Positions 35,091 through 44,420 of a DNA stretch of 64,000 bases are shown here, piece after piece (position 1 is the first letter of the stretch; each line of letters starts with the position of its first letter). The DNA lies in the NCBI GenBank assembly GCA_965243805.1, contig OZ251577.1, forward strand, positions 1,674,001 to 1,738,000, written 5' to 3'. Origin of the DNA: CATQHQ01 sp965243805. GTDB taxonomy: Bacteria > Gemmatimonadota > Gemmatimonadetes > Longimicrobiales > Gaopeijiaceae. A program made the translations under genes and the position numbers. A model generated the notes under the pieces. It searched no databases. It was not told the origin of the DNA and saw only the letters and a program-made list of their open reading frames with translations.

Positions 35091-36122
35091 GTGAGGCGCA
35101 CCGAGATCACGACCCCCGAGGCGCTGCCGGAGGAGTCGACCCCAGAGCTCTCCCTTCGGCCCCGCCGGCTCTCCGAGTTCGTCGGCCAGGACAGCGTCCG
35201 CGAGTCCCTCCGGATCGCCGTCGAAGCAGCCCGCCAGCGTCGCGAACCCCTGGATCACCTCCTCTACCACGGCCCGCCGGGGCTGGGCAAGACCACGCTG
35301 GCGTCCCTCACGGCCCGGGAGATGGGCGTCAACATCAAGACCACCTCCGGCCCAGTCCTGGAGAAGCCGGCGGACTTGGTGGGCGCGCTGACCAACCAGC
35401 AAGAGGGCGACATCCTCTTCATCGACGAGATCCACCGGCTCCGACCCGTCATCGAGGAGTTCCTCTACCCCGCCATGGAGGACTTCAAGATCGAAATCCG
35501 CCTCTCCGAAGGCGCCAACGCCCAGACGATGACGATGGCGCTGGAGCCGTTCACCCTGGTGGGCGCCACGACCCGCTTCGGCCTCCTCACGGCGCCGATG
35601 CGTGCGCGCTTCGGCATCATCGAGCGACTGGGCTTCTACCCGCGGGAGGAGTTGGCCCTGATCCTGGAGCGGAGCGCGAAGATCCTCGGGGTCGGCACCA
35701 CTCGGGAGGGCGTCCGGGAGCTTGCCGCCCGCGCTCGGGGAACCCCCAGGGTGGCCAACCGCCTTCTGCGCCGGGTACGGGACTTCGCCCAGGTGCGGGC
35801 CGACGGCGTGCTGACCGTGGCCGTGGTGCGAGACGCCCTGCAACTGCTGAACGTGGACGAGTACGGCCTGGACGGCATGGATTCCCGCATTCTGGGGACG
35901 ATCGTGGAGAAGTTCGGCGGCGGCCCCGTGGGACTCGCCTCCCTGGCCGTGGCAATCGGCGAGGACGCCGGCACGATCGAGGAGGTCTACGAGCCCTACC
36001 TGATCCAGGAGGGGTTCATGATGCGGGGACCGCGAGGCCGGCTTGCCACCCCAAAGGCGTATCAGCGTCTTGGTCTCGATCCGCCCGCCGCGACGGACCC
36101 GCATCCCGTGCTGGGGTTGTAG
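35091..36122 (+). CDS. ruvB: Holliday junction branch migration helicase RuvB
   Basis: RuvB is the AAA+ motor of branch migration. The 343-residue protein has FVGQDSVRESL, Walker A YHGPPGLGKTTLA, Walker B LFIDEIHRL, sensor 1 VGATTRFGLL and arginine-rich sensor motifs (GTPRVANRLLRRVRD), then the C-terminal winged helix (IQEGFMMRGPRGRLAT). It starts at GTG 35091, 7 bases after ruvA. Confidence 0.96.
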   Translation: MRRTEITTPEALPEESTPELSLRPRRLSEFVGQDSVRESLRIAVEAARQRREPLDHLLYHGPPGLGKTTLASLTAREMGVNIKTTSGPVLEKPADLVGALTNQQEGDILFIDEIHRLRPVIEEFLYPAMEDFKIEIRLSEGANAQTMTMALEPFTLVGATTRFGLLTAPMRARFGIIERLGFYPREELALILERSAKILGVGTTREGVRELAARARGTPRVANRLLRRVRDFAQVRADGVLTVAVVRDALQLLNVDEYGLDGMDSRILGTIVEKFGGGPVGLASLAVAIGEDAGTIEEVYEPYLIQEGFMMRGPRGRLATPKAYQRLGLDPPAATDPHPVLGL

Positions 36123-36285
36123 CTGGACGCTGCGGGCGATCCTCCGGGCGTCGGAGCCGTCTTGATCGGGAGATGGAACCCGCAGGGCGCATCCGTGTAG
36201 CAATGATCGCCGGGGATCAGTTCCCATTCTCGCGGACCGACCGGAGAAGGCCGACCCGGCGACGAACAGCAGAGGTGTTTCGACG

Positions 36286-39200
36286 ATGATCAGCAACGAA
36301 ACGATCCATACATTCTTGAGCCAGCGGGCGTGGGCGCTCCGGCTCGCAACGGCAGGCGTCGCCCTGCTCCTGTCCGGCTGCGGCGACGACTCGGTCGAGC
36401 CGCCGGCGGCAACGAACATCGTCCTCGACCCGGCCAGCGTGTCGCTGTCCTACCTGGGCGAGACCGCCACCGTCGCGGTCACCGTCACGGACCAGCGGGG
36501 GCAGACCTTCCAGGCCGTGGTGGAGTGGTCGAGCAGCGCGCCCGAGGTGTTTACGGTAAACACCAGCGGCGTCGTGACGGCAGTGTCCAACGGCTCCGGC
36601 ACCCTCACCGCCGCCGTGCCCGGTCTCGCGGCCCAGGCGACGGTCACCGTGCAGCAGGCGGCGGACACCGTGATCGTGATCGAGGGCGCGGGCCAGCGGG
36701 GCGTGCAGGGCACGGCCCTCCGCGACTCGGTGGTCGTGCAAGTGCGGGACCGTGGAGGCGCGGCGGTGGCCGGCGCCACGGTCGAGTTCGCCCCCAGCGC
36801 GGGCGGCACGGCGGACCCGCCCAGCGTCGAGGCGGACGGTGAGGGGCGAGCAGCCACGACCTGGACGCTGGGCGACACACCCGGCACCCAGTCGCTCACC
36901 GCCAGCGTGGCGGACGAGGCCGCCTCCAGCGTGGACGCCACGGCCCTCGGTCCCGGCGAGGCGGCCGACTCAATCGAGACCCTGTCCGGCGAGAACCGGC
37001 GAGCCGCGCCGGGCCACGCACTGGCCGTCGTGGTGCGGGTTGTGAACGAGAACGGCGAGCCGGCGCCCGGCGCCACCGTGGTCTTTGCGCCCGGCACAGG
37101 CCACGGCTCGGCAACCCCCCCGTCGGCAGAAGCCGGCGCCGACGGGCTAGCCCGCACGGAGTGGACCCCCGGCCAAGTGGACGGCCCGCAGACGCTGGTC
37201 GCTTCCATCGAGGGCGGCCCGTCGTCCACCATGCAGGCGACCGTCGTCAGGCCCCGCGCGCTTCGGTTTGCGGAGGGCGCGGCGGAGGGCGCGGCCGGCC
37301 GCCCCATGACCATGTCGGCCCAGCTGGTCGATCGCGGCGGAGCGCCGGTGGAGGGACTGCTGCTCTTTGAGCCCGCCCAGGGCCACGGAACGGTGGACGA
37401 CGGAGGCGGCCCTGCTTCCATGGCTGCGGTGCGAACCGACACCACGGCCACCGGCTCCGTCCTCTGGACGCCGATGGGCGACGTGGCCGGACAGCCCACC
37501 CAGACCCTGTTCGTGTCGGTCCCCGACTTTCCCCACGTGCCCACGCTCGCAATCGACCTGCAGATCACCAGCGGCATCTGCTCCAGAACGCCGCAAGTGG
37601 TCCTGGCGATCTTGCTCGCTTTGTTCTCGGTGGACCCGCTGACGGAACTGGAGTGCGCCGACGTCACACTCGGCGACCTGGAGTCTTCCCCGTTGCTTTC
37701 GGGCTTGACCCTGGCCGGCCTCGAGATCGCGTCGCTGCAGGAGTGGGACTTCGCCGGCATCAACCTGCTCTGGCTGGACCTGACCAACAACCATCTGACC
37801 GAACTCCCGTCCGGCGTCTTCTCGGGGAGCCCCAACCTGGGGATTCTCCTGCTGGGCGACAATCGCTTCAGCTCGTCGGTATTCACGGAGATCCGCGACC
37901 TGCGCAACTTGGAAGTCCTGGACATGAGCCGGAACCCACTGGGCGAGATTCCCGCCGGCGCGTTCGACGCCTTCGCCGAGATGCAGGTGCTGCTCCTGGA
38001 GGATGTGGGCGTGCGGACCGTGCCTTCCAACGTCTTCCGCAACCTGTCCAACCTGACGGCCCTTTCCTTGGTCTCCAACGACGAGCTGCGCACCCTGGAG
38101 GAGGATGCGTTCCGCGGCCTGTCGGCGCTCCAGAACCTGGGCCTGTCCCGCACCGGCATCGAAACAATCGAGCCGGGCGCCTTCAACGGGCTGTCGGCGC
38201 TGCGCCTCCTAGACATCGGCAACAACTCTCGATTGACCACATTGCCGGCCGGCGCCTTCCGGGGTCTCTCCCGGCTGGTGTTCCTGCCACTGGACACCAC
38301 CGCCGTGGCCCACATCGAACCCGGCGCGTTCGAGGGCTTGGATGCGCTGCAGCTTCTGGTCATCGAACGCAGCAAGCTCGCCACGTTGACCCGGGGCGCG
38401 TTTCGGGGAATGCCCCAGCTACAAGCGTTGTCTTTGCTCGACAACCCGGAGCTCACGACGCTGCCGCCTGGCGCATTCGACGGACTTTCGCCCAGCGTGC
38501 AGCAGCTGGAGATCACCAGCGGCGCCGTGAGCGCAATCGAGCCGGGCGCCTTCGACGGGCTGACCAGCCTCAAATACCTGATCCTCGACGGGAACCGCCT
38601 GACCGCTTGGCCGGCAGACGCCTTCCGTGGTCCCGCAGCGCTCGCGGGCCTGTCGCTTGGCGACAACGGGATCAGCGAGCTGCCCGCCGACGCCTTTGCC
38701 AGCCAAGCCCGACTCCAAGTGCTGCGACTGCACGACAACGCGCTGGCCGCATGGCCCAACGCCGCGCTGGCGCCCCTGGCGAGCCTGGAAAGCCTGAATC
38801 TGCGCGGCAACGAGCTGGCCGGGCTGCCTTCCGGGAGCTTCGGGGGACTTTCCGGCTCGCTGCAGCACCTTGATCTGCGCGACAACCCGGGCGCGCCGTT
38901 TACCCTGGGGCTGGCGATCGAGCGCGTGGGCGGCGAGGGCCAGGTGCTGAGCGAAGGCAACGACGCGACGTTGCGGGCGAAGGCGCTCAACGATGTTCCC
39001 GTGCCGTTCGCCACCGACGTGAAGTGGACGGCAAGCGGCGATGTGGTGGGCGTGCCCGAGGGCGTGGCCTCCCTTCCCGCCGGTGCCGTCGCCAGCGAGC
39101 CATGGACGCTCTCGGGCGACAACAACGGAGCCGCCGGCGGGGCACAGGTGTCGGTCGCCGCCAACGCCGCCTTCCGCTCGGACAGCATCTTCGGCCTGGA

Positions 39201-40410
39201 ACTTCTGCTTGCCGACACGCTGGCGTTGGAGTTCGCCGCCGATTCGACACGCACCAACCGCAGGCCCGTGGCGGTCGGCTCGATCCCCGAGGTGACGATC
39301 GAGCTGCCCGATCGAGGCGCGACCAGAACAGTCTCCGTGGAGGTGGCCCCCTACTTCAGCGACCCGGACGACGACTCTCTGGTCTACGAAGCGTCGCCGG
39401 CTGACGACGAGATCGTGGAGGCTGCCGTGGCCGGCGGGACCTTGACGCTGGTCTCCCGGTCTCCGGGCACGACCGTCGTCCAGGTCAGGGCGTTCGATCC
39501 CGGCGGCTTCGTGGCCGTCCAGCGGATGGCCGTCACTGTGCGCGGTCCCTTCGATGTGGAGATCGTGTACTTGGGCGAAGTCAGCCCGGAGCACAGGACC
39601 GTCTTCGAGGAAGCCGCCGAGCGATGGGAGTCGATCCTGGTCCAGGGACTGCCGGAGATCGACTTCTCCCAGGAGCCCGTGGATGCCGACCAGTGCGTGG
39701 ATGGCCAGCCCCAGATCACCGACACGATCACGGACCTGCGCATTTACGCGGCGATCCGCCCCATCGACGGAGACCGCAACATCCTGGCCCGCGCAGGACC
39801 TTGCGCGCTGCGGGACGACGGCACCTTCCTGCCCGTCTTCGGCGTCATGGAGTTCGACGAAGCCGACATTCCCCTCCTCGAATCCGAGCCCGGCGGACTC
39901 CGAGCGGTCGTCCTCCACGAGATGGCGCACGTTCTGGGGCTCGGGACAATCTGGTCGGAGGAGTACGCGAACCTGTTGCGCAACCCCTCGGTGGACGAGG
40001 CGGGGGCGGACACGCACTTCGTGGGCGAGCTTGCGAGGGCGGCGTTCGACGCGGCAGGCGGCAGCGACTACACGGCGGGAGCCAAGGTCCCGGTGGAGAA
40101 CAACGGAGCCCCGGGCTCGGCCGACGGCCACTGGCGCGAGAACGTCCTGGTCACCGAGCTCATGACGCCCCACTACGACTCGGGCAGCGACGCCCTGAGC
40201 GCGATCACGATCCAGTCCCTGGCCGACCTCGGCTACGAGGTGGACGCGAGCCGGGCCGACCCGTACACCTTGCCGGGCGCCCACGGCCGCGCGCACGCCG
40301 TCCGGCCGTGCGAAGGCGACCAATGCGTGGACTTGAGCCAGGACATCCGGAAAGGTCCGATCGTGCTGGTCGGCCCCGGCGGTCGCGTCACGGGCATGGT
40401 GCGGCGCTAA
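36286..40410 (+). CDS. Giant LRR and Ig-like lipoprotein with leishmanolysin-like metalloprotease end
   Basis: The 1,374-residue protein begins with a lipoprotein signal (ATAGVALLLSGCGDD). Residues about 45-430 are Ig-like Big_2/Big_1-type beta domains. Residues about 470-870 are a long run of leucine-rich repeats of the type LDLTNNHLTELPSGVFSGSP, and about 990-1085 is a cadherin/dystroglycan-like beta domain. The C-terminal part contains a zinc-protease motif VVLHEMAHVLGLGTIW (His about 1211) and a later GHWRENVLVTELMTPH, the distant third-His pattern of leishmanolysin-like enzymes. It is probably a surface adhesin/protease. The ATG at 36286 begins the signal region; an upstream gap of about 160 bases separates it from ruvB. 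Confidence 0.85.
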   Translation: MISNETIHTFLSQRAWALRLATAGVALLLSGCGDDSVEPPAATNIVLDPASVSLSYLGETATVAVTVTDQRGQTFQAVVEWSSSAPEVFTVNTSGVVTAVSNGSGTLTAAVPGLAAQATVTVQQAADTVIVIEGAGQRGVQGTALRDSVVVQVRDRGGAAVAGATVEFAPSAGGTADPPSVEADGEGRAATTWTLGDTPGTQSLTASVADEAASSVDATALGPGEAADSIETLSGENRRAAPGHALAVVVRVVNENGEPAPGATVVFAPGTGHGSATPPSAEAGADGLARTEWTPGQVDGPQTLVASIEGGPSSTMQATVVRPRALRFAEGAAEGAAGRPMTMSAQLVDRGGAPVEGLLLFEPAQGHGTVDDGGGPASMAAVRTDTTATGSVLWTPMGDVAGQPTQTLFVSVPDFPHVPTLAIDLQITSGICSRTPQVVLAILLALFSVDPLTELECADVTLGDLESSPLLSGLTLAGLEIASLQEWDFAGINLLWLDLTNNHLTELPSGVFSGSPNLGILLLGDNRFSSSVFTEIRDLRNLEVLDMSRNPLGEIPAGAFDAFAEMQVLLLEDVGVRTVPSNVFRNLSNLTALSLVSNDELRTLEEDAFRGLSALQNLGLSRTGIETIEPGAFNGLSALRLLDIGNNSRLTTLPAGAFRGLSRLVFLPLDTTAVAHIEPGAFEGLDALQLLVIERSKLATLTRGAFRGMPQLQALSLLDNPELTTLPPGAFDGLSPSVQQLEITSGAVSAIEPGAFDGLTSLKYLILDGNRLTAWPADAFRGPAALAGLSLGDNGISELPADAFASQARLQVLRLHDNALAAWPNAALAPLASLESLNLRGNELAGLPSGSFGGLSGSLQHLDLRDNPGAPFTLGLAIERVGGEGQVLSEGNDATLRAKALNDVPVPFATDVKWTASGDVVGVPEGVASLPAGAVASEPWTLSGDNNGAAGGAQVSVAANAAFRSDSIFGLELLLADTLALEFAADSTRTNRRPVAVGSIPEVTIELPDRGATRTVSVEVAPYFSDPDDDSLVYEASPADDEIVEAAVAGGTLTLVSRSPGTTVVQVRAFDPGGFVAVQRMAVTVRGPFDVEIVYLGEVSPEHRTVFEEAAERWESILVQGLPEIDFSQEPVDADQCVDGQPQITDTITDLRIYAAIRPIDGDRNILARAGPCALRDDGTFLPVFGVMEFDEADIPLLESEPGGLRAVVLHEMAHVLGLGTIWSEEYANLLRNPSVDEAGADTHFVGELARAAFDAAGGSDYTAGAKVPVENNGAPGSADGHWRENVLVTELMTPHYDSGSDALSAITIQSLADLGYEVDASRADPYTLPGAHGRAHAVRPCEGDQCVDLSQDIRKGPIVLVGPGGRVTGMVRR

Positions 40411-40469
40411 TCGGGCTGGAGGCGGCGCTGATCCGGCGGCGGCGCTGACCCGGTAGTTGCGGCTGGCTC

Positions 40470-42599
40470 CTACGAGACGGGCTGGGCGGCGTCCTCGTCG
40501 CCCGGTGCCGTCTCCCACTCCCACTCCCGGTCCATCACCCACCGCTCGAACCACTCCAGCTCCACGTTGGCCTTGTAGAGGCGGTGGCGGAGCTCGCGCC
40601 AGCCGTGGCCCTGGCGGGGCGCCACGTACAGGTGGGTGGGCACGCCGTTGTGGCGCAGGCCGCGGAACATCTCGACCGACTGGGGCATCGGCACGCGGGC
40701 ATCGTTCTCGCCGACCAGGAAGAGGGTGGGCGTCGTCACCTTCCACACCTCCCGCAGGGGCGAGTCCTGCCAGTACTGGTCGATATTCGCCCCTTCCTCC
40801 CATGGCGTAGTCCCAAACCAGGGAGTTCTGTAGATGCGCACGTCGCTCTGGCCGTACATCGACACCCAGTTGGCCGCCCCGGCGCCGGAGGACGCGGCCC
40901 GGAAGCGACCCGTGTGCGTGACGATCTTGTTGGTCATGTGACCGCCGGCGCTCCAGCCCATCTTGGCCATGCGGTCGCCGTCCACCAGCCCTTCGGCGAT
41001 CAGGTGGTCCACGCCCGCCATCACGTCCTTGTGCGCCTGGTCGAAGTAGTTCCCCACCATGTTGCGCAGGAAGTCGTCGCCGTAGCCCGTGCTGCCCCGG
41101 TAGTTGGGCTTGAGCACGAAGTAGCCCAGCGACGCGAGCACGGTCTCGTAGTTGTGGGAAGACGGGAAGCGGAAGCGGTCCGACGACGCCGGCCCCCCGT
41201 GAGTCTGCACGACCAGCGGATGGCGCGCGCCCGGAGCATGGTCCAGCGGGTAGTAGAGCAGCCCTTCCACGGGCACTCCGTCCTCGCCCAGCCACTCGAC
41301 CGCCTCTACCCTCGGCAGGCGGAAGCGCTCGCCCGCGTCCGCATTCACGGTGGTTGCTCTGGCCATTGCGTCACCCGATCCGTCCATTGCGCCGCCCGAT
41401 GCGTCCAGCAGCCACACGTCGCCGGGCTCGGTGGGGCCGACCACGGTGACCGCCATCCGATCCAGCTCGGGCCGATAGTTGCCCAGCGACACGCTGTGGT
41501 CGCCCTGGGTGATCTGGGCGACGGCCCCGGACGACACGTCGATGGCGAATAGCTCCTGGCGCACCCCGGTGTTGGCCTGCACGAGGATCGTGGATGCGTC
41601 CCTGCCCCAGAGCGCTTGGCTGGCTTCGTGGCGAAAGTCGGGAGCCGCCAGCCGGTAGGCAGTGGCACCGTCGCCGCTGACCGGCGCCACGTACACCTTG
41701 TCGTTGTAGTAGAACTCGCCTTCGATGTTGGAGTCGGCGCGGAAGAGGACCCACTGGTTGTCGGGCGAAAGCTCGGGACCGTACTCGGGCACCGCGTTGC
41801 GGGTGATCCGGCGCGGGTCGGAGCCGTCCGCGTTCATGACCCACACCTCGCCGTCGTCGTTGTCGTCGAAGAGGGGCGACGGCCCCCGGTCGTATGCGAC
41901 CATGGCGCCGTCCCGGGAGAGCCGGTACTCGTTGACGGAGTAGTCGCCGTCGGTGATCCGCTCGCTCGTCCCGTCCTCCGTGGAAGCGCGCCACAGGTGC
42001 CGCTGCGTGTAGTTCTCGTCAAAGGCGTACACGTCGTCGTCGACCTTCAGCCGCGCCTTCTGCTCCTCCGTCTTGTCGTCGGACGCCAGGAAGAAGAGCG
42101 CGTCGCCGCTGGGCACCCAGGCGATTGACGACACCGCCGTGGGGTGTTCCGTGAGCCGCCGCGCTTCGCCGCCCCTCGTGTCGAGGAGGTATATCTGCGC
42201 GGCCTCGTCGTCTCCCCGAGTGGCCGTGAAGGCGATGAGCGTGCCGTCGGGCGACCACCTGGGGTTCGACTCGCCGTTCTCGCCGGCGGTGAGGCGCAGG
42301 TCGGGGGTGCCGTCGGGGCTGGCCGGATCATCGCCACGGGTGGCCGGACCTTCGCCGAGGGTGGCCAGCCAGATGTGGCCGACGGTGCGGTTCTTCTCCC
42401 AGTCGGCGTCGGAGCGCACGTAGAGGACGCGGGTGCCGTCAGGGCTCAGCCGGGCCGACGAGACGGACGGCACGTTGATCAGGTCCACGATGCCGGGCGC
42501 GCGCTGGGCGGCGGTGGGGGCGGGGCTGGCGGCAAGCGCGAGGGATGCGAGGGCCGCGCCGGTCGTGATGAGGGCGGGAAGAGGGGCGGGGAGGGGCAT
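40470..42599 (-). CDS. S9 family (prolyl oligopeptidase-like) exported peptidase
   Basis: The 709-residue protein has a signal peptide (LITTGAALASLALAASPAPTAA) and an N-terminal WD40-like/TolB-type propeller with repeats such as NPRWSPDGTLIAFTATRGDD. The C-terminal alpha/beta-hydrolase domain has nucleophile Ser in MGWSAGGHMTNK, Asp in LVGENDARVPM and His in RQGHGW. S9 enzymes cleave small peptides, often as acylaminoacyl or dipeptidyl peptidases. It is convergent with the LRR lipoprotein gene. Confidence 0.92.
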   Translation of the reverse strand: MPLPAPLPALITTGAALASLALAASPAPTAAQRAPGIVDLINVPSVSSARLSPDGTRVLYVRSDADWEKNRTVGHIWLATLGEGPATRGDDPASPDGTPDLRLTAGENGESNPRWSPDGTLIAFTATRGDDEAAQIYLLDTRGGEARRLTEHPTAVSSIAWVPSGDALFFLASDDKTEEQKARLKVDDDVYAFDENYTQRHLWRASTEDGTSERITDGDYSVNEYRLSRDGAMVAYDRGPSPLFDDNDDGEVWVMNADGSDPRRITRNAVPEYGPELSPDNQWVLFRADSNIEGEFYYNDKVYVAPVSGDGATAYRLAAPDFRHEASQALWGRDASTILVQANTGVRQELFAIDVSSGAVAQITQGDHSVSLGNYRPELDRMAVTVVGPTEPGDVWLLDASGGAMDGSGDAMARATTVNADAGERFRLPRVEAVEWLGEDGVPVEGLLYYPLDHAPGARHPLVVQTHGGPASSDRFRFPSSHNYETVLASLGYFVLKPNYRGSTGYGDDFLRNMVGNYFDQAHKDVMAGVDHLIAEGLVDGDRMAKMGWSAGGHMTNKIVTHTGRFRAASSGAGAANWVSMYGQSDVRIYRTPWFGTTPWEEGANIDQYWQDSPLREVWKVTTPTLFLVGENDARVPMPQSVEMFRGLRHNGVPTHLYVAPRQGHGWRELRHRLYKANVELEWFERWVMDREWEWETAPGDEDAAQPVS

Positions 42600-42687
42600 T
42601 GGGGGGGTCTCCGATGGGGCGGCGTGTGGGTCTTGACGGGAGTGATACCAATACTAACATCCCATCTTGAAAGGGGCCTACTTACCC

Positions 42688-43323
42688 TCACAACATTTCG
42701 ATACACGTCAACATCCGTTCACCAAATTCCTTCTGGCCGCCGTAGCTTGGATGACGCACATAAACACACCGTTCCCCGTTTTCGATAGATCGGACTGCGG
42801 TCGCCGCCTGCACGCCGATAGCAACTATGCTTCTTGGCCTCAAGAGACAAATAAGCTCACTCAAGACCTCCAGGCCAACTCGACCCTCGGCACTGGTATG
42901 TGACCGATTGGAAAACGGCGAATCGGGTCTATGAGGATGGAACGGAAACACATTCCACAAGAACACCTTCACCTCTATCACGTCAAGAAGTCTCCAGACG
43001 GAGGTAGCGGTCTGCTCCCTCACCATCCGGCCCTTGGTTGATCGCTCGCCAGTCACGTTCCACCGGTGTGCGTGAGTCTGGAGACTGAAGTCGTCCGTCA
43101 TAGCCAGGCCGGTGCGACGACCGCCACGATAGCCGAGGTCCCTGCCAACCCACAGCGAATCCGTTCCACTCCGGCTAGCACTACTAAGTATCGACCGCAT
43201 CATTCGGCAACGGATGCCAGGTGCGTCAGCCAAGTCACTATCAGGGCACCTTTGCGAATAGGGATTAAAGGTGTCGTTGGCTCTATACCTAATCAGCTTC
43301 TCCATGAAGGAATCCGGTGTCAC
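42688..43323 (-). CDS. UDG-superfamily protein of the Nmad2-MazG operon
   Basis: The 211-residue protein resembles uracil-DNA glycosylase superfamily proteins. It has a motif I-like loop LWVGRDLGYRGGRRTG, a hydrophobic strand VFLWNVFPFHPH, LLRPRSIVAIG, and a motif II-like YVRHPSYGGQ (the HPS of UDGs). Whether it excises uracil, or a modified base, cannot be told. Its ATG overlaps the stop of the MazG-like gene (ATGA). The gene is clearly AT-richer than the backbone, suggesting transfer. Confidence 0.72.
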   Translation of the reverse strand: MTPDSFMEKLIRYRANDTFNPYSQRCPDSDLADAPGIRCRMMRSILSSASRSGTDSLWVGRDLGYRGGRRTGLAMTDDFSLQTHAHRWNVTGERSTKGRMVREQTATSVWRLLDVIEVKVFLWNVFPFHPHRPDSPFSNRSHTSAEGRVGLEVLSELICLLRPRSIVAIGVQAATAVRSIENGERCVYVRHPSYGGQKEFGERMLTCIEML

Positions 43324-44420
43324 GTCGATCGGCTTTCATAGCAGATACTACGACTGTTCCGGTCTCCTACAATTATGCCATTACGCTTCTCTGCCAATGC
43401 TCGAAATGTCTCAAAGCCACGCAGAATGGCCCGTTCCCACAGACTCAGCGGACACGCCTCCACCTCGAATCCAGTCACGAACTGGCCAATCTGTTTCAGC
43501 ATGTCAAAGGGAAGACACCTACAGTCCTCAAAAAAAGCACGATCCTTGGCTTGCAAGAAAATCCACGCAACTATGCCCTCTTCGACTACGATAGCTCTGC
43601 CGCCATCCTGTTCTTGGTCTACAGAAGAGTTACTCTTGCGCTTCCGTCCCATCAGCTTCCGAAATGTCGGAGACCAGTGAAGAATGGCAGCAAACGCAAG
43701 GTGAAAGACATCATGAAACCTATAGTTGTCGGGAGGTGTAATGCAATCGTAAAGCGGCTCTCCCATAGGCTTACCCTTCCATCGGAGGACAACGGCTCCT
43801 TGTTGATTCTCAACAACCTCAATCCTAAAGTCGCTCGGCAGTCTTTCGTCTTTCGGATATCCGCAGTCAAAGGTGGGCAGCTCCAGGGACATGGGGTCTA
43901 TAAATCTGCTGCGTACCTTTGCCAAATTGTTATCACTTGCCTCGGTTATGTCTATTTGTGCGACGGACAGGCACCGTTGGTAGCTATACCAAAACCTACG
44001 AACCAAATCTAGAACTGCCTCGTCATATCTATCACGCGATAACAGTTTTGCCACTGTGATTCCCATATCTTCCACAGGTTCCGACAACGGAGCGAGTTGA
44101 CGGATAGGTCCATCGGGTTGAGTCAACGACACATTCACTCGATCTAGCTCATTGCGCTCGCGTACAATATCGGCCAAAGGAATGGCCAATCGACGACATA
44201 GCGCAAGAAAATACCACAATACATCACCAAGTTCTTCCAGTAGTATCGCTTTCTCTACACTGTACTCGCCTCGACAAGACCTCTTCATCAACGTCATAAT
44301 GTCGCCCACCTCGCCGTATAGACCAAAGAGAACCGGTCGAACATCGCATTTTGGAAGGCGATCGGTTTCTACAATCGCTTTTGCGTAGGTCGACAGTGAG
44401 GACGATGCGCCGGACATCAC
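43320..44420 (-). CDS. MazG-like nucleotide pyrophosphohydrolase with extra C-terminal domain
   Basis: Residues about 25-80 contain a MazG-type all-alpha NTP pyrophosphohydrolase pattern: GLYGEVGDIMTLMKR followed by LLEELGDVLWYFLALC (ExxD metal-binding motifs; the first E-x-x-E reads E-x-x-D). The remaining 280 or so residues are a separate domain with conserved-looking YRFHDVFHLAFAAILHWSP and EEGIVAWIFLQAKDR, which I do not recognise. MazG-fold enzymes cleave nucleoside triphosphates to monophosphate and PPi. The gene is sandwiched by 4-base overlaps between the Nmad2 and UDG-like genes, pointing to one nucleotide-centred system. Confidence 0.7.
   Translation of the reverse strand: MMSGASSSLSTYAKAIVETDRLPKCDVRPVLFGLYGEVGDIMTLMKRSCRGEYSVEKAILLEELGDVLWYFLALCRRLAIPLADIVRERNELDRVNVSLTQPDGPIRQLAPLSEPVEDMGITVAKLLSRDRYDEAVLDLVRRFWYSYQRCLSVAQIDITEASDNNLAKVRSRFIDPMSLELPTFDCGYPKDERLPSDFRIEVVENQQGAVVLRWKGKPMGEPLYDCITPPDNYRFHDVFHLAFAAILHWSPTFRKLMGRKRKSNSSVDQEQDGGRAIVVEEGIVAWIFLQAKDRAFFEDCRCLPFDMLKQIGQFVTGFEVEACPLSLWERAILRGFETFRALAEKRNGIIVGDRNSRSICYESRST

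Noticed and set aside
36450..39257. Open frame of 935 codons antisense to the LRR lipoprotein
   Set aside because: High GC content leaves few stops on the opposite strand; the product is Ser/Arg-rich with no domain, while the sense protein is clear.
38419..41295. Open frame of 958 codons on the minus strand across the LRR gene and the S9 peptidase
   Set aside because: It is an off-frame shadow; both underlying genes have strong evidence.
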